A stretch of DNA of 64,000 nt from contig NZ_CP007029.1 of the NCBI RefSeq assembly GCF_000227685.2, forward strand, positions 3,198,501 through 3,262,500, written 5' to 3'. A program made the translations under genes and the position numbers. Position 1 is the stretch's first letter; every line of letters begins with the position of its first letter. Of this stretch, positions 18,515-27,999 are shown in pieces. The notes beneath the pieces were generated by a model. The model worked only from the letters and a program-made list of their open reading frames with translations. It made no database searches and had not been told where the DNA came from. This stretch comes from Thioalkalivibrio paradoxus ARh 1. Its GTDB lineage: Bacteria > Pseudomonadota > Gammaproteobacteria > Ectothiorhodospirales > Ectothiorhodospiraceae.

Positions 18515-19141
18515 ATGAGCGCACCGGAATCCCGCACACGACAACTGCTGGCCGAGGAAGCCGCCCGGATCATCCTCGACGAGGGGGTGCGGGACTACGG
18601 CCTTGCCAAGCGCAAGGCCGCGGAGCATCTGGGGATCGACGCACGGCGCGAGCTCCCCGCGAACACCGAGGTCGAGAGCGCACTGCTGGAACGCAGCCGA
18701 CTGTTCGCGACGGCAGACACCCGGCGCGAGTACCGCGACCGGCTGCGGGCCGCCATGCTGGTCATGGAACGTCTGTCCGAGTTCGAGCCACGCCTGGTGG
18801 GGCCGCTGCTGCAGGGCGTACTGCAGCCGCAAGCGGTGATCAACCTGCACGGATTCGCGGACACGGTCGAGGAGGTCATCATCCGGCTGGGCGATCGCGG
18901 CATTTCCTGCCGCACCGGCGAGCGGCAGTACCGCGGTGGCGGGGCCGGCCTGCGCGTGCCCTACCTCGGCTTCCGCGGACCCGACGACACGCAGATCGAA
19001 TTGACCGTGTTCCCGACCGACGGCATCCGCCAGGCACCGCCCTCGCCGGTCGATGGCCGGCCGATGCGGCGACTGGGCCTGTCCAGGGTTCGGGAGCTGC
19101 TCGCCCGCACCGAGGCGAGCGACTCGTCGTTCGCCGATTGA
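18515..19141 (+). CDS. Conserved protein of unknown function
   Basis: A 208-residue protein starting 8 bases after ponA, so probably co-transcribed. The N-terminal part (AARIILDEGVRDYGLAKRKA) is helical and basic. The C-terminal part, with VINLHGFADTVEEVIIRLGD and later TQIELTVFPTDG, resembles conserved proteins sometimes labelled nucleotidyltransferase-like, but I see no clear catalytic triad. No signal peptide or membrane segment is present. Function is not assigned. Confidence 0.8.
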   Translation: MSAPESRTRQLLAEEAARIILDEGVRDYGLAKRKAAEHLGIDARRELPANTEVESALLERSRLFATADTRREYRDRLRAAMLVMERLSEFEPRLVGPLLQGVLQPQAVINLHGFADTVEEVIIRLGDRGISCRTGERQYRGGGAGLRVPYLGFRGPDDTQIELTVFPTDGIRQAPPSPVDGRPMRRLGLSRVRELLARTEASDSSFAD

Positions 19142-19205
19142 CGGGCCGTCCTGCCACGGCTGCGGCGGGCAGCGGCACAGGCCGCGCCCCGAAAAGCCCC
19201 CGGTC

Positions 19206-20264
19206 TCAGGTGGCCCGGTAGGCGTGAACCGTTTCGACCAGGGTCGCCACACGATCGGGATCGATGCCCGGGTGGATGCCGTGCCCCAGGTTGAATACGT
19301 GGCCCGTCGACCGGTCGAAGCCGTCGAGCACGCGCCGCGCCTCGGTCCGCACGACTTCGTCGCTGGCATACAGCACCGCCGGATCGAGGTTGCCCTGCAG
19401 CGCCACCCGGTCACCGACGCGGGCCGCCGCCTCACCGAGCTCGATCGTCCAGTCGAGCCCAAGGGCGTCGGCACCGGCATCCGCCTGCCATTCCAGCCAG
19501 GCGCCTCCGCCCTTGGTGAACAGCACCACCGGCACCCGCCGGCCGTCGTGCTCGCGGTCGAGTTCCGCCACGATGCGCTGCATGTAGGCGAGTGAGAATT
19601 CCCGGTACAGCCGCGGTGTCAGCGAGCCGCCCCAGGTGTCGAAGATCATCACCGCCTGCGCCCCAGCGCGGATCTGTGCATTCAGGTAGGTCGTAACGGC
19701 CGTCGCGACCTTCTGCAGCAAGGCATGCATCGCCTGGGGCTCGCCATAAAGCAGACGCTTGGTTTCCGGGAAATCGCGCGAGCCCGCGCCCTCGACCATG
19801 TAGGTCGCGAGAGTCCAGGGGCTTCCGGAAAAGCCGATCAGCGGCACGCTGCCGTCGAGCTCGCGCCGGATCAGTCGGACCGCGTCCATCACGTAGCGCA
19901 GTTCCTGCTCCGGGTCGGGGATCGGCAGGCGCTCGATCGCGGCCAGCGAGCGCACCGGATCCCGGAAGCAGGGCCCTTCGCCGGACTCGAAGTACAGCCC
20001 CAGTCCCATTGCGTCGGGCACCGTCAGAATGTCCGAGAACAGGATCGCCGCATCCAGCGGGAAACGCCGCAGCGGTTGCAGCGTTACCTCGCAGGCCAGT
20101 TCCGGGGTCTTGCAGAGATCCAGAAAGCTGCCGGCCTTCGACCGGGTGGCGCGGTATTCCGGAAGGTAGCGCCCGGCCTGCCGCATGATCCAGATCGGGG
20201 TACGGTCCACGGGCTCCCGGAGCAGGGCGCGGAGGAGTCGGTCGTTGGCCAGCGGCGTTGTCAT
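19206..20264 (-). CDS. hemE: Uroporphyrinogen decarboxylase
   Basis: A 352-residue enzyme converting uroporphyrinogen III to coproporphyrinogen III in heme synthesis. Signature 1 ([19 protein letters not shown]) is near residue 25, and the catalytic aspartate lies in [12 protein letters not shown]. The second conserved block is [15 protein letters not shown]. The length fits the family. It converges with the gene at 18515. Two tandem copies of the interspersed repeat sit just upstream of its start, so its promoter must lie within or beyond them. Confidence 0.96.
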   Translation of the reverse strand: MTTPLANDRLLRALLREPVDRTPIWIMRQAGRYLPEYRATRSKAGSFLDLCKTPELACEVTLQPLRRFPLDAAILFSDILTVPDAMGLGLYFESGEGPCFRDPVRSLAAIERLPIPDPEQELRYVMDAVRLIRRELDGSVPLIGFSGSPWTLATYMVEGAGSRDFPETKRLLYGEPQAMHALLQKVATAVTTYLNAQIRAGAQAVMIFDTWGGSLTPRLYREFSLAYMQRIVAELDREHDGRRVPVVLFTKGGGAWLEWQADAGADALGLDWTIELGEAAARVGDRVALQGNLDPAVLYASDEVVRTEARRVLDGFDRSTGHVFNLGHGIHPGIDPDRVATLVETVHAYRAT

Positions 20265-20290
20265 CGGTTCATCTTCCGGTTGTTGCTGTG

Positions 20291-20489
20291 ATTAGCGTAA
20301 AAGTCACGGCCTGTCTCGTGTCCCGGGCAACCCGTAGGGCGGAAAAGCGCAGCGTCATCCGCCGCTCGGCGTTCGCGCCTCCCCGGCGCCTGCGGCAACC
20401 CGGGCGCCGGATGGCGGATGACGGCCTTCGGCCTCTTCCGCCCTACGCGTCTTTCATCATCGGGGGTGGCCGCTGGCGATGACAGTTAG
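20291..20489 (-). repeat. Interspersed palindromic repeat, tandem copy 2a
   Basis: A full copy, inverted relative to copy 1: it begins TTAGCGTAAAAGTCACGG and ends GGGGGTGGCCGCTGGCGATG followed by GTTAG. Both internal arms (TAGGGCGGAAAAGCGCAGCG and GGCCTCTTCCGCCCTACG) are present. It shares the GTTAG at 20485-20489 with the next copy. Confidence 0.85.
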
Positions 20490-20686
20490 CGTGAAAGTCA
20501 CGGCCTGTCTCGTGTCCCGGGCGACCCGTAGGGCGGAATAGCGCAGCGTCATCCGCCACATGGCGTTCTCGCCTCCCCGGCGCCTGAGGCAACCCCCGAC
20601 GCCGGACGGCGGATGACGGCCTTCGGCCTTTTCCGCCCGACGCATCTTTCATCCTCAGGGGCGGCCACACGGGTCATGGCAGTTCG
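20485..20686 (-). repeat. Interspersed palindromic repeat, tandem copy 2b
   Basis: This copy directly abuts copy 2a in the same orientation, starting GTTAGCGTGAAAGTCACGG. Its far end reads GTTCGCGTGAAATCC, which resembles the start of yet another copy cut short after about 15 bases. This suggests a larger tandem array that has shrunk. Just beyond it is a small run of CACGGAA repeats (20700-20725). Confidence 0.83.
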
Positions 20687-20769
20687 CGTGAAATCCAGCC
20701 ACGGAAGAACACGGAAATCACGGAAGATGAACCGGGTCAAAGCCAGCTGATCCGCCCGGCCTGTCCGGG

Positions 20770-21228
20770 TCAACCGCCGCCGCGCTGGGCCAGGGCGGTC
20801 TGGACCTGGCGGCTGACTTCGGCCAGATCGGCTCGGCCGAGCAGTTGCGGTTTCAGCTCCGCCATCACCCGCCCCATGTCCTTGACCCCCGACGCCCCGG
20901 TTGCGGCGATGGCCGCGTCGATCCTCGCGGCCACCTCGGCGGGGGACAGCGGTTCGGGCAAAAACTCGCGGAGCACGGCCGTTTCCGCCTCTTCGCGCTG
21001 CGCGAGATCCTCGCGCGCGCCCCGGCGGTATTGCTCGATCGAGTCGCGGCGCTGCTTCAGCATGCGGTTCAGGATCGCGAGCACCGCCGGATCATCCGGT
21101 TCGCGGCGCTCATCGACCTCGAATTGCTTGATCTCGGACTGGATCAGCCGCAGGGTCGCGAGTCGCTCCCGGTTGCGGGCGCGCATCGCGGTCTTGACCG
21201 CTTCCGCGATCCGGGTCTTCAGCTGCAT
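20770..21228 (-). CDS. GatB/YqeY-domain protein
   Basis: A 152-residue, all-helical protein of the YqeY family, which shares the tail domain of GatB tRNA amidotransferase. LKTRIAEAVKTAMRARN and RLATLRLIQSEIKQFEVDER are the conserved N-terminal helices; VKDMGRVMAELKPQLLGRAD is the conserved C-terminal motif. It is often encoded beside rpsU, as here (start 22 bases after the rpsU stop). Its exact role is not established; a tRNA-related function is assumed from the domain. Confidence 0.92.
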   Translation of the reverse strand: MQLKTRIAEAVKTAMRARNRERLATLRLIQSEIKQFEVDERREPDDPAVLAILNRMLKQRRDSIEQYRRGAREDLAQREEAETAVLREFLPEPLSPAEVAARIDAAIAATGASGVKDMGRVMAELKPQLLGRADLAEVSRQVQTALAQRGGG

Positions 21229-21250
21229 CGGAGGGGTGCCTGGAACGGGT

Positions 21251-21466
21251 TCAGTACATCCGCACGCGGCGGGTCACGTCCCGGGAGTTGCGCTTGAGCT
21301 GGCGCTTGACGGCCGCCGCGGCCTTGCGCTTGCGCTCGGCGGTCGGCTTCTCGTAGAACTCGCGGCGACGGACCTCGGACACCACACCCGCCTTCTCGCA
21401 GGTGCGCTTGAAGCGCCGCAGTGCAACTTCGAAAGGCTCGTTTTCGCGTACTCGAACGTGGGGCAT
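21251..21466 (-). CDS. rpsU: 30S ribosomal protein S21
   Basis: A 71-residue, very basic protein with the S21 start [20 protein letters not shown] and the [11 protein letters not shown] block. It helps the 30S subunit recognise mRNA. In many gammaproteobacteria rpsU heads the rpsU-dnaG-rpoD operon; here dnaG and rpoD are about 17 kb away and yqeY follows instead. It is divergent from aroB. Confidence 0.97.
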   Translation of the reverse strand: MPHVRVRENEPFEVALRRFKRTCEKAGVVSEVRRREFYEKPTAERKRKAAAAVKRQLKRNSRDVTRRVRMY

Positions 21467-21626
21467 ACATTCTCCATTCTGGACAGTGGACGTCGAACCC
21501 GGGCGCACGCGCATGCCGCGCGCCAAACGGAACCCGCTATGGTAGTCCATCACAGTCCAAAGCAAAAGCCCGACCGCATCCGGCCGCGGCTTACGGCGCG
21601 CGCGCCGGTCACGGTATGATGCCGGC

Positions 21627-22724
21627 ATGAGAACGCTCGAAGTCGAACTGGGCCCGCGCAGCTATCCGATCCACATCGGCTCCGGCCTGCTCGCGCGCCC
21701 GGACCTGCTGGCGCCCCACCTGCGCGGCCAGCGCCTGGTCGTGGTCACCAACGAGACCGTCGCCCCGCTGCACGGCGATCGCCTGCGGGCACTGCTCGAG
21801 GGCCAGGACGTCACCTGGATCGAACTCCCCGATGGCGAGGCGCACAAGACGCTGGCCACGGTCGAGGCGATCCTGACCCGCATGCTCGAGGCCCGGCTGG
21901 ACCGCGGGAGCACACTGATTGCGTTCGGCGGCGGGGTGGTCGGCGACATCGCCGGGTTCGCCGCGGCGATCTACCAGCGCGGCATCGACTTCATCCAGGT
22001 GCCGACGACGCTGCTGTCGCAGGTCGATTCCTCGGTCGGCGGCAAGACCGGCGTGAACCATCCGCTGGGCAAGAACATGATCGGCGCCTTCCACCAGCCG
22101 CGCGCGGTGATCATCGACACCGAAAGCCTGGCCACGCTGCCACTGCGCGAACTGCGCGCCGGGGTGGCCGAGATCATCAAGTACGGGCTGATCCAGGATG
22201 CCGATTTCTTCGCCTGGCTGGAGCAGCACATCGAGGCGCTGCTGGCGCTGGATCCGCAGGTGACGACGGAAGCAATCTACCGGTCCTGTGCGTGCAAGGC
22301 CGAAGTGGTCGCGGCCGACGAGCGCGAGTCCGGCCGGCGCGCGCTGCTGAATCTTGGCCACACCTTCGGGCATGCGATCGAGGCCGGGATGGGCTATGGC
22401 GAGTGGCTGCACGGGGAGGCGGTCGGCACCGGCATGGCGATGGCGGCGCGGATGTCCGAACAAATGGGCTGGCTGCAGCCGGCGGAACGCGAACGTGCCG
22501 AGAAATTGATCGAGCGTGCGGGGCTGGCGCTGTCGCCACCGCCCGAACTCACCGCGGAACGCTTCCGCGAGCTGATGGCGATCGACAAGAAGGTGATGGA
22601 TGGCCAGCTGCGTCTGGTGCTGCTGCGCGCAATCGGATCCGCGGTGGTCACCGGCGATTTCCCGCCCGACGCGCTCGACGCCACCCTGCCCGGATCCGAG
22701 GTCCGCGACCGCGGTGTCGGCTGA
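21627..22724 (+). CDS. aroB: 3-Dehydroquinate synthase
   Basis: A 365-residue NAD-dependent enzyme of the shikimate pathway that closes DAHP into 3-dehydroquinate. The NAD-binding [19 protein letters not shown], the [20 protein letters not shown] block and the metal ligands in AEIIKYG and GHTFGHAIE are all intact. It is followed by dgt with an 11-base overlap. Confidence 0.97.
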   Translation: MRTLEVELGPRSYPIHIGSGLLARPDLLAPHLRGQRLVVVTNETVAPLHGDRLRALLEGQDVTWIELPDGEAHKTLATVEAILTRMLEARLDRGSTLIAFGGGVVGDIAGFAAAIYQRGIDFIQVPTTLLSQVDSSVGGKTGVNHPLGKNMIGAFHQPRAVIIDTESLATLPLRELRAGVAEIIKYGLIQDADFFAWLEQHIEALLALDPQVTTEAIYRSCACKAEVVAADERESGRRALLNLGHTFGHAIEAGMGYGEWLHGEAVGTGMAMAARMSEQMGWLQPAERERAEKLIERAGLALSPPPELTAERFRELMAIDKKVMDGQLRLVLLRAIGSAVVTGDFPPDALDATLPGSEVRDRGVG

Positions 22725-23895
22725 TCCTGGAACACCGACGCCCTACGGGCCCCGGCTCGCAGCCTATGCCGCAAGGTCGGAACGATCGCGCGGGCGGCTG
22801 CACCCGGAGCCGCCCCCTGCCTTCCGCAGCGAGTTCCAGCGCGACCGCGACCGCATCGTGCATTCCACTGCGTTCCGGCGGCTGAAGTACAAGACCCAGG
22901 TCTTCGTCAGCCACGAGGGTGACCTGTTCCGCAACCGCCTGACGCACTCGCTCGAAGTCGCGCAGATCGCGCGTTCGAGCGCGCGGGCACTGGGCCTGAA
23001 CGAGGATCTCACCGAGGCGATCGCGCTGTCCCACGATCTCGGGCACACCCCGTTCGGACACGCCGGGCAGCACGCATTGAATCAGTGCATGCGCGACCGC
23101 GGCGGGTTCGAGCACAATCTGCAGTCGCTGCGCATCGTCGATCTGCTGGAACAGCGCTACGCGGGGTTCGACGGGCTGAACCTGACGTTCGAGACGCGCG
23201 AAGGCATTCTGAAGCACTGCTCGCAGGAAAACGCCCGGCGCCTCGGTCCGGTTTCGGAGCGCTTCCTGAGCGGCGGCCAGCCGAGCCTGGAAGCCCAGCT
23301 GACGAACGTTGCCGACGAGGTCGCCTACAACAATCACGACATCGACGACGGCCTGCGTGCAGGCCTGCTGACGATGGACCAGCTGCGCGCGGTCGAACTG
23401 TTCCGGGAGCGCCACGATCAGGTGCGCGCGCTGTACCCCGATCTCGACGACCGGCGCGTTCAGCACGAAACGGTCCGGCGCATGATCGATGCGCTGGTGT
23501 CCGACCTGATCGTGACCAGCCAGGCGGCGATCCGCGACGCCGGGATGAACGACCCGGAGGCCGTGCGCCGCATGCCGGAGCCGCTGATCCGCTTCAGCCC
23601 CGAGATGGCGCAACAGAACCGTGAACTGAAGCGCTTTTTGCGGCAAAACCTGTACCATCATCACCGAGTCCACCGGATGACCGTGAAGGCCCGACGCATC
23701 GTGCATGACCTGTTCAGCGCATTCATGGAAGACCGCCAGCTATTGCCGGAGCATTTCCAGGCTCATGCGAAACGGCTGTCGGCCAGCGACGAACATGGTC
23801 TCGCCCGAGGCATCGCGGACTACATCGCGGGCATGACCGACCGCCACGCGATCCGCGAGCATCACCGGATCTTCGACCTGCGCACCCTCAGCTGA
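22714..23895 (+). CDS. dgt: dGTPase-like HD-domain triphosphohydrolase
   Basis: A 393-residue HD-superfamily enzyme of the dGTPase type, expected to release triphosphate from dNTPs. The metal-binding motifs are present: [17 protein letters not shown], then [16 protein letters not shown] with the HD pair, and the downstream [19 protein letters not shown] 22714 is used because the frame has no closer ATG and the conserved family region starts just after. It overlaps aroB by 11 bases. The deoxynucleotide specificity of this subgroup is variable. Confidence 0.92.
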   Translation: MSADPGTPTPYGPRLAAYAARSERSRGRLHPEPPPAFRSEFQRDRDRIVHSTAFRRLKYKTQVFVSHEGDLFRNRLTHSLEVAQIARSSARALGLNEDLTEAIALSHDLGHTPFGHAGQHALNQCMRDRGGFEHNLQSLRIVDLLEQRYAGFDGLNLTFETREGILKHCSQENARRLGPVSERFLSGGQPSLEAQLTNVADEVAYNNHDIDDGLRAGLLTMDQLRAVELFRERHDQVRALYPDLDDRRVQHETVRRMIDALVSDLIVTSQAAIRDAGMNDPEAVRRMPEPLIRFSPEMAQQNRELKRFLRQNLYHHHRVHRMTVKARRIVHDLFSAFMEDRQLLPEHFQAHAKRLSASDEHGLARGIADYIAGMTDRHAIREHHRIFDLRTLS

Positions 23896-23905
23896 GTCCG
23901 CGACC

Positions 23906-25993
23906 ATGGCCCTGCACCCCGACTGTCTCGCCGAACTGGGGCTCGAGCACGCCCCTTTCGACACCCTGCCGAACGAGGAATTCGTCTACAGCGACGTGCT
24001 CCTCGAGGAGATGATCGCGACCGCCAGCGACGCGCTCGCGTCACCGGGCGCGATCCTGCTGCTGACCGGCCCGGGCGGGTCCGGCCGGAGCATGCAGCTG
24101 ATGCGCCTGCTCGGGGTGCTGCCCGACAACTTCGAGCTGATCGCGTTCCGCGCGCGCGCGAACACCAAGTTCGAGGCGGTCGACTTCACCATCCGCAACC
24201 ACCTGCGTGCCGCGGGGCACGACGATCCCGACCGGGCACTGACCGACCTGCTGGCCGAGCGGATCCGCGAGGGTTCGGATCCGGTGATCGCCGTCGACGA
24301 CGCCCACCTGCTGGGTACCGACATCGTCGACCAGCTGCTGCGCATGCGCAGCGAGATCCTGATCGCCCGAGGCCGCGGGCCGCGCCTGATCCTGACCGGC
24401 GATCCGGTGCTGCTACGCCGTCGTCTGCACCTGCGGCCGGTCGACGAGGACCAGGTCGCGCGCATCAGCCTGCGCCCGTTCAGTCTCGAACAGACGGGCG
24501 CTTATCTGCGCCACCGGCTGCGCGCCGCCGGACGGCAGGATCCCGACACGCTGCTGAGCGACGACGACATCGCCGATCTGCAGGCCCGGAGCCGGGGTCT
24601 GCCGGGAGCGCTGAACACGCACGCCAACGAATGGCTGGAGCGCTACTGCCTGCAACGCGACGGCCGGTCCGCCCCGACCCTGGCCGCCCCGATCGCGCCT
24701 TCCCAGGCGCAGCCCGAAATGGAAGCGGCCGCCTTCACCCCAGCCGATCCGGCCGCTGATGCCGATGCACCGGCGAGGGCCGAACCCCAGCTGCCCGACC
24801 CCGGAACTGACACAGCGCCGGCCGACACACTTACGGCATCGGGATTGCCGGCCGATGACCGGGCTCCTGCCGATGCGGCCGCGCAGCCACATGCCCGGGG
24901 CCTGGCCGCAGACCGGGACGACGAGCCCGAGGCCGACCCGCTCGTGCACGGGCAGCCGGAGCCCGGCGTGCCGCCGCGCAGCGACGAGACAACCGCATCC
25001 ACCCCCACTGCGCACGGATACCCGGAACCCGAGCTGCCGCCGGATACCCGCGAGGAAACCGGATCCGGCCCTCTGGCGCAGGGGCACTCCGACCAGTCCG
25101 AGCTGGCGCCGCGCGCCGACGGCGAGACCGACCCCGCTACCCCGCTGCGCGCGGACGTTGGTCGGGATCCGCGGCCCCACCGGCGCGAGCCGGAGCGAGG
25201 TCGCCGCGATGCCGACGTTCCGTTCTGGAACCGTAGCTGGTTCGTTCCCGCAGTGGCGCTGGCCGTGGCGATCCTGATCCTGGCGCCGTTCGCGCGCCAC
25301 ATCTTCGACAGCCCGGCGCCCCCGGACGGCAGCACGGTGGAACTGCCGCTGCCGGTAACGCCGCGGGAAGCCATTCCTGAACCCGACGACACCATCGGTG
25401 ACCAGGCGCTGGCCCCCGGCGTGATCGATGTCCCGCTGGACGACCGCCCAAGCACTGCCCTCCCCTCCCCGGAGGCCGAGCCTCCGGTTGCAGCGGCACC
25501 CGCCGAACCATCGGTGCCGGAACCCGCCCCTGCACCGGAACCCGCCCCTGCACCGGAACCCGCCCCTGCACCGGAACCCGCCCCTGCACCGGAACCCGCC
25601 CCTGCACCGGAACCCGCCCCTGCACCGGAACCCAGCCCCGCACCGGAACCCGAGGCGGCACCAGCGCCGCCCAGTCCGCCGCCCGCGGATCCCCGCACCG
25701 ACCTGGCCGGCGACCGCGAATGGCTCGATCGCCAGAACCGCTCCAATGTCACCATCCAGCTGGTCGCGGCGTCGGATCTCGCGGCAGCCCGGAGCTACGT
25801 GGCCAGACACGAGCTCTCCGGGATCCGCTACATCGAGACCCGTTCCGGCGGTCGCAACTTCGTGGTCGCATTGGCCGGAAGCTTCGCGGATCGGGCTGCG
25901 GCCGAGGACGCGCTAAGCAACCTGCCCGCGGCCGTGCGCGCGGATCAGCCCTGGATCCGTTCGCTGGGCTCGGTGCAGGACAGCCAGCGCTAA
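23906..25993 (+). CDS. DamX-like cell-division protein: AAA-type domain, transmembrane segment and SPOR domain
   Basis: A 695-residue protein. Residues 1-270 are an ExeA/AAA-like domain with Walker B PVIAVDDAH (Asp131-Asp132). Its Walker A reads GPGGSGRS, with Arg61 where the catalytic Lys is expected. A long acidic, proline-rich cytoplasmic linker follows, then a membrane helix at about 445-467 (WFVPAVALAVAILILAPF), a periplasmic linker made of PEPAPA repeats, and a C-terminal SPOR domain (about 613-690) that binds denuded septal peptidoglycan. SPOR proteins in this genomic position are DamX homologues. The TAA stop is provided by the repeat at 25990. Confidence 0.88.
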   Translation: MALHPDCLAELGLEHAPFDTLPNEEFVYSDVLLEEMIATASDALASPGAILLLTGPGGSGRSMQLMRLLGVLPDNFELIAFRARANTKFEAVDFTIRNHLRAAGHDDPDRALTDLLAERIREGSDPVIAVDDAHLLGTDIVDQLLRMRSEILIARGRGPRLILTGDPVLLRRRLHLRPVDEDQVARISLRPFSLEQTGAYLRHRLRAAGRQDPDTLLSDDDIADLQARSRGLPGALNTHANEWLERYCLQRDGRSAPTLAAPIAPSQAQPEMEAAAFTPADPAADADAPARAEPQLPDPGTDTAPADTLTASGLPADDRAPADAAAQPHARGLAADRDDEPEADPLVHGQPEPGVPPRSDETTASTPTAHGYPEPELPPDTREETGSGPLAQGHSDQSELAPRADGETDPATPLRADVGRDPRPHRREPERGRRDADVPFWNRSWFVPAVALAVAILILAPFARHIFDSPAPPDGSTVELPLPVTPREAIPEPDDTIGDQALAPGVIDVPLDDRPSTALPSPEAEPPVAAAPAEPSVPEPAPAPEPAPAPEPAPAPEPAPAPEPAPAPEPAPAPEPSPAPEPEAAPAPPSPPPADPRTDLAGDREWLDRQNRSNVTIQLVAASDLAAARSYVARHELSGIRYIETRSGGRNFVVALAGSFADRAAAEDALSNLPAAVRADQPWIRSLGSVQDSQR
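25517..25642 (+). repeat. 18-bp tandem repeat encoding PEPAPA
   Basis: Six identical units of CCGGAACCCGCCCCTGCA plus a seventh with two changes lie inside the DamX-like gene. Each codes for Pro-Glu-Pro-Ala-Pro-Ala, giving a rigid extended periplasmic spacer between the membrane helix and the SPOR domain. Perfect identity at DNA level suggests recent expansion, and the copy number may vary between strains. Confidence 0.9.
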
Positions 25994-26190
25994 CTTCTAT
26001 GGCCTATGTGGCCACCCCCGATGATGAAAGAGGCGTAGGGCGGAAGAGGCCGAAGGCCGTCATCCGCCAGCTGGCGTCCGGATTGCCGCGGGCGCCTGGG
26101 CACTGCGAACGCCGTACGGCGGATGACGCTGCGCTCTTCCGCCCTACGGGTTGCCCGGGACACGAGACAGGCCGTGACTTTCACGCTAAC
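25990..26190 (+). repeat. Interspersed palindromic repeat, copy 3
   Basis: A full 201-bp copy, the same orientation and length as copy 1. It starts CTAACTTCTATGGCC and ends TTTCACGCTAAC. The first CTAA carries the stop codon of the DamX-like gene. CTAAC at both ends would fit a short target-site duplication. Confidence 0.86.
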
Positions 26191-26239
26191 GACGCAGGTA
26201 AAACCGGGACCGGGAGCCCGCGACGACGCGGGCAGCGGC

Positions 26240-27037
26240 TCAGACCAGGTTCGTTCCGCTGCCGAGTCGGGGCAGAAACACCGGGTAGCCGTCGATCTCG
26301 CCCCGGGTCAGCGGCTGGTTGTAGAGTTTCTCGAGCGCCTCCGGCACCAGCATCCCGGCGGTCGGACCCCAGCAGGCCTGGCCGTCGGGATACTGCAGCA
26401 GCAGGTGGCTGCAGTAACGCACCGCCAGATTCACATCGTGCAGCGTGAGCACGATGCCGCGGCGCTGCCGCTGCTTTTCGCGGATCAGATCCAGCACCGC
26501 GATCTGGTGGTGCAGGTCCAGGTGGTTGGTCGGTTCGTCCAGCAGCCACACCGCCGGATCCTGCGCGAGTACCGTCGCGATCGCCAGCCGCTGGCGTTCG
26601 CCTCCGGAGAGCGTTGCCACCGCCCGCTGTTCCATACCGGCGAGACCGACCCGGGCCAGCGCCTGGCGCGCCAGTTCCACATCCCGCGGCGACTCCACCT
26701 CCCAGCGCGAAAGATAGGGATGCCGTCCCATCAGCGTCAGTTCCAGCACGGTGGCGGGAAACTCGTCCTGGCGCTGCTGGAACACCAGTCCAAGCCGGCG
26801 CGCCACCAGACGGCGGGGCAGTTGGCCGATGCTCTGGCCGAACAGCTGCACCTCGCCGGCCCGCGGCGCCTTCAACCCGGCCAGCGTGTGCAGCAGCGTG
26901 GTCTTGCCCGTGCCGTTCGGACCCAGGATGGCCCAGCATTCGCCCGGGAACACGTTCCAATCCTGCGGCGACGAATCGGCCCGGCCCGGGATGTCGACCA
27001 CCAGATCGCGCAGGCTCAGGCAGGCCGACCCGGTCAT
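26240..27037 (-). CDS. btuD: ABC transporter ATP-binding protein for cobalamin/cobinamide uptake
   Basis: A 265-residue ABC ATPase of the FecE/BtuD type. Walker A GPNGTGKTT, Q-loop VFQQRQDEFPA, signature LSGGERQRL, Walker B VWLLDEPTNHLDL and the switch His in LTLHDVN are all intact. It powers BtuC-type import of corrinoids; the substrate is inferred from the surrounding cobalamin genes and riboswitch. ATG 27037 overlaps the permease stop (ATGA). It is the last gene of the operon; repeat copy 3 lies after it. Confidence 0.9.
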   Translation of the reverse strand: MTGSACLSLRDLVVDIPGRADSSPQDWNVFPGECWAILGPNGTGKTTLLHTLAGLKAPRAGEVQLFGQSIGQLPRRLVARRLGLVFQQRQDEFPATVLELTLMGRHPYLSRWEVESPRDVELARQALARVGLAGMEQRAVATLSGGERQRLAIATVLAQDPAVWLLDEPTNHLDLHHQIAVLDLIREKQRQRRGIVLTLHDVNLAVRYCSHLLLQYPDGQACWGPTAGMLVPEALEKLYNQPLTRGEIDGYPVFLPRLGSGTNLV

Positions 27038-27999
27038 GGACGCTGGGCCCGGTGCAGTAGATACAGGAACATCGGCGCACCGATCAGCGCCAACACGGAG
27101 CCGGCCGGCAGCTGCTGCGGCGCGATCACCACGCGCGCGATCAGGTCGGCGAGCAACACCAGGCTGCCGCCGAGCAGTACCGCGGCCGGCAGCGCCGCCC
27201 GATGGTCGGTGCCCACGATCAGCCGCGCCAGGTGGGGCGCCAGCAGGCCCACGAAGCCGATGGTACCGGCCGTGATCACCGCCAACGCGGTCGCCACCGC
27301 CGCGCCCAGATAGGCCAGATAGCGCAGGCTGCCGACGCTGACCCCCAGCGAGGCGGCTGCCAGTTCACCGCGGGTCAGGATGTTCAAGTCGCGGGCCAGC
27401 GGCAGGGTCAGCAGGGCCAGCACGGCCAGCCCGACCAGCGCGATCCAGGGCCCCGGAGCGGCAGAGAGGTCCCCCATCAGCCAGAAGAGCATTCCGCGCA
27501 GGGCCCTGTCCGGCGCGATTGCCAGCAGCAGAGTGACGACAGCACCCAGCGCCGAAGCCAGCACCACGCCCGTCAGCAGCAGGCGGTGGCCCGTCCAGGC
27601 GTGCTCGCCGCGCGCCAGGCCGAGCACCAGGGCCAATGCGGCAAAGGCACCGACCGCCGCGCCCAGGTGCTGGGCCAGCAGTGGCCCGCCCAGCAGGATC
27701 GCCAGCAGGGCCCCGACCGCGGCCCCGCCCGAAATACCGAGAATGAACGGGTCGGCCAGCGGGTTGCGGGTCAGCACCTGGACCAGGGCACCGGCCAGTC
27801 CCAGCAGCCCGCCAGCGGCCAGCGCCGCCAATGCCCGCGGCAGGCGCAGTTCCACCAGGATCACGCGCTCCACTGCCGCGTCGGGACCCAGCGGCCAGAC
27901 CCAGCCGGAACTCCCCCACACCAGGTTGATCGCCAGCAGACACGCGGCGATCGAGGCCAGAAGCACCACGCCGAACAGGCGCTGCCGCACGGTGTTCAC
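27034..27999 (-). CDS. btuC: FecCD/BtuC-type ABC transporter permease
   Basis: About 321 residues with roughly ten hydrophobic helices. LRLPRALAALAAGGLLGLAG and TRNPLADPFILGISGGA are the FecCD-family signatures, and GTIGFVGLLAPHLARLIVG is the region that contacts the ATPase. It forms the membrane channel for corrinoid import. GTG 27999 was chosen because it overlaps the btuF stop as GTGA, like its neighbours; an ATG 12 codons upstream is also open. Confidence 0.9.
   Translation of the reverse strand: MNTVRQRLFGVVLLASIAACLLAINLVWGSSGWVWPLGPDAAVERVILVELRLPRALAALAAGGLLGLAGALVQVLTRNPLADPFILGISGGAAVGALLAILLGGPLLAQHLGAAVGAFAALALVLGLARGEHAWTGHRLLLTGVVLASALGAVVTLLLAIAPDRALRGMLFWLMGDLSAAPGPWIALVGLAVLALLTLPLARDLNILTRGELAAASLGVSVGSLRYLAYLGAAVATALAVITAGTIGFVGLLAPHLARLIVGTDHRAALPAAVLLGGSLVLLADLIARVVIAPQQLPAGSVLALIGAPMFLYLLHRAQRP

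Noticed and set aside
20700-20725. CRISPR-like repeats (CACGGAA motif)
   Set aside because: Only three very short adjacent copies with no spacer structure and no cas genes in the window.
24643-25810. Long Gly/Arg-rich open frames opposite the DamX-like gene
   Set aside because: They are produced by the PEPAPA tandem repeat and GC-rich linker read backwards.
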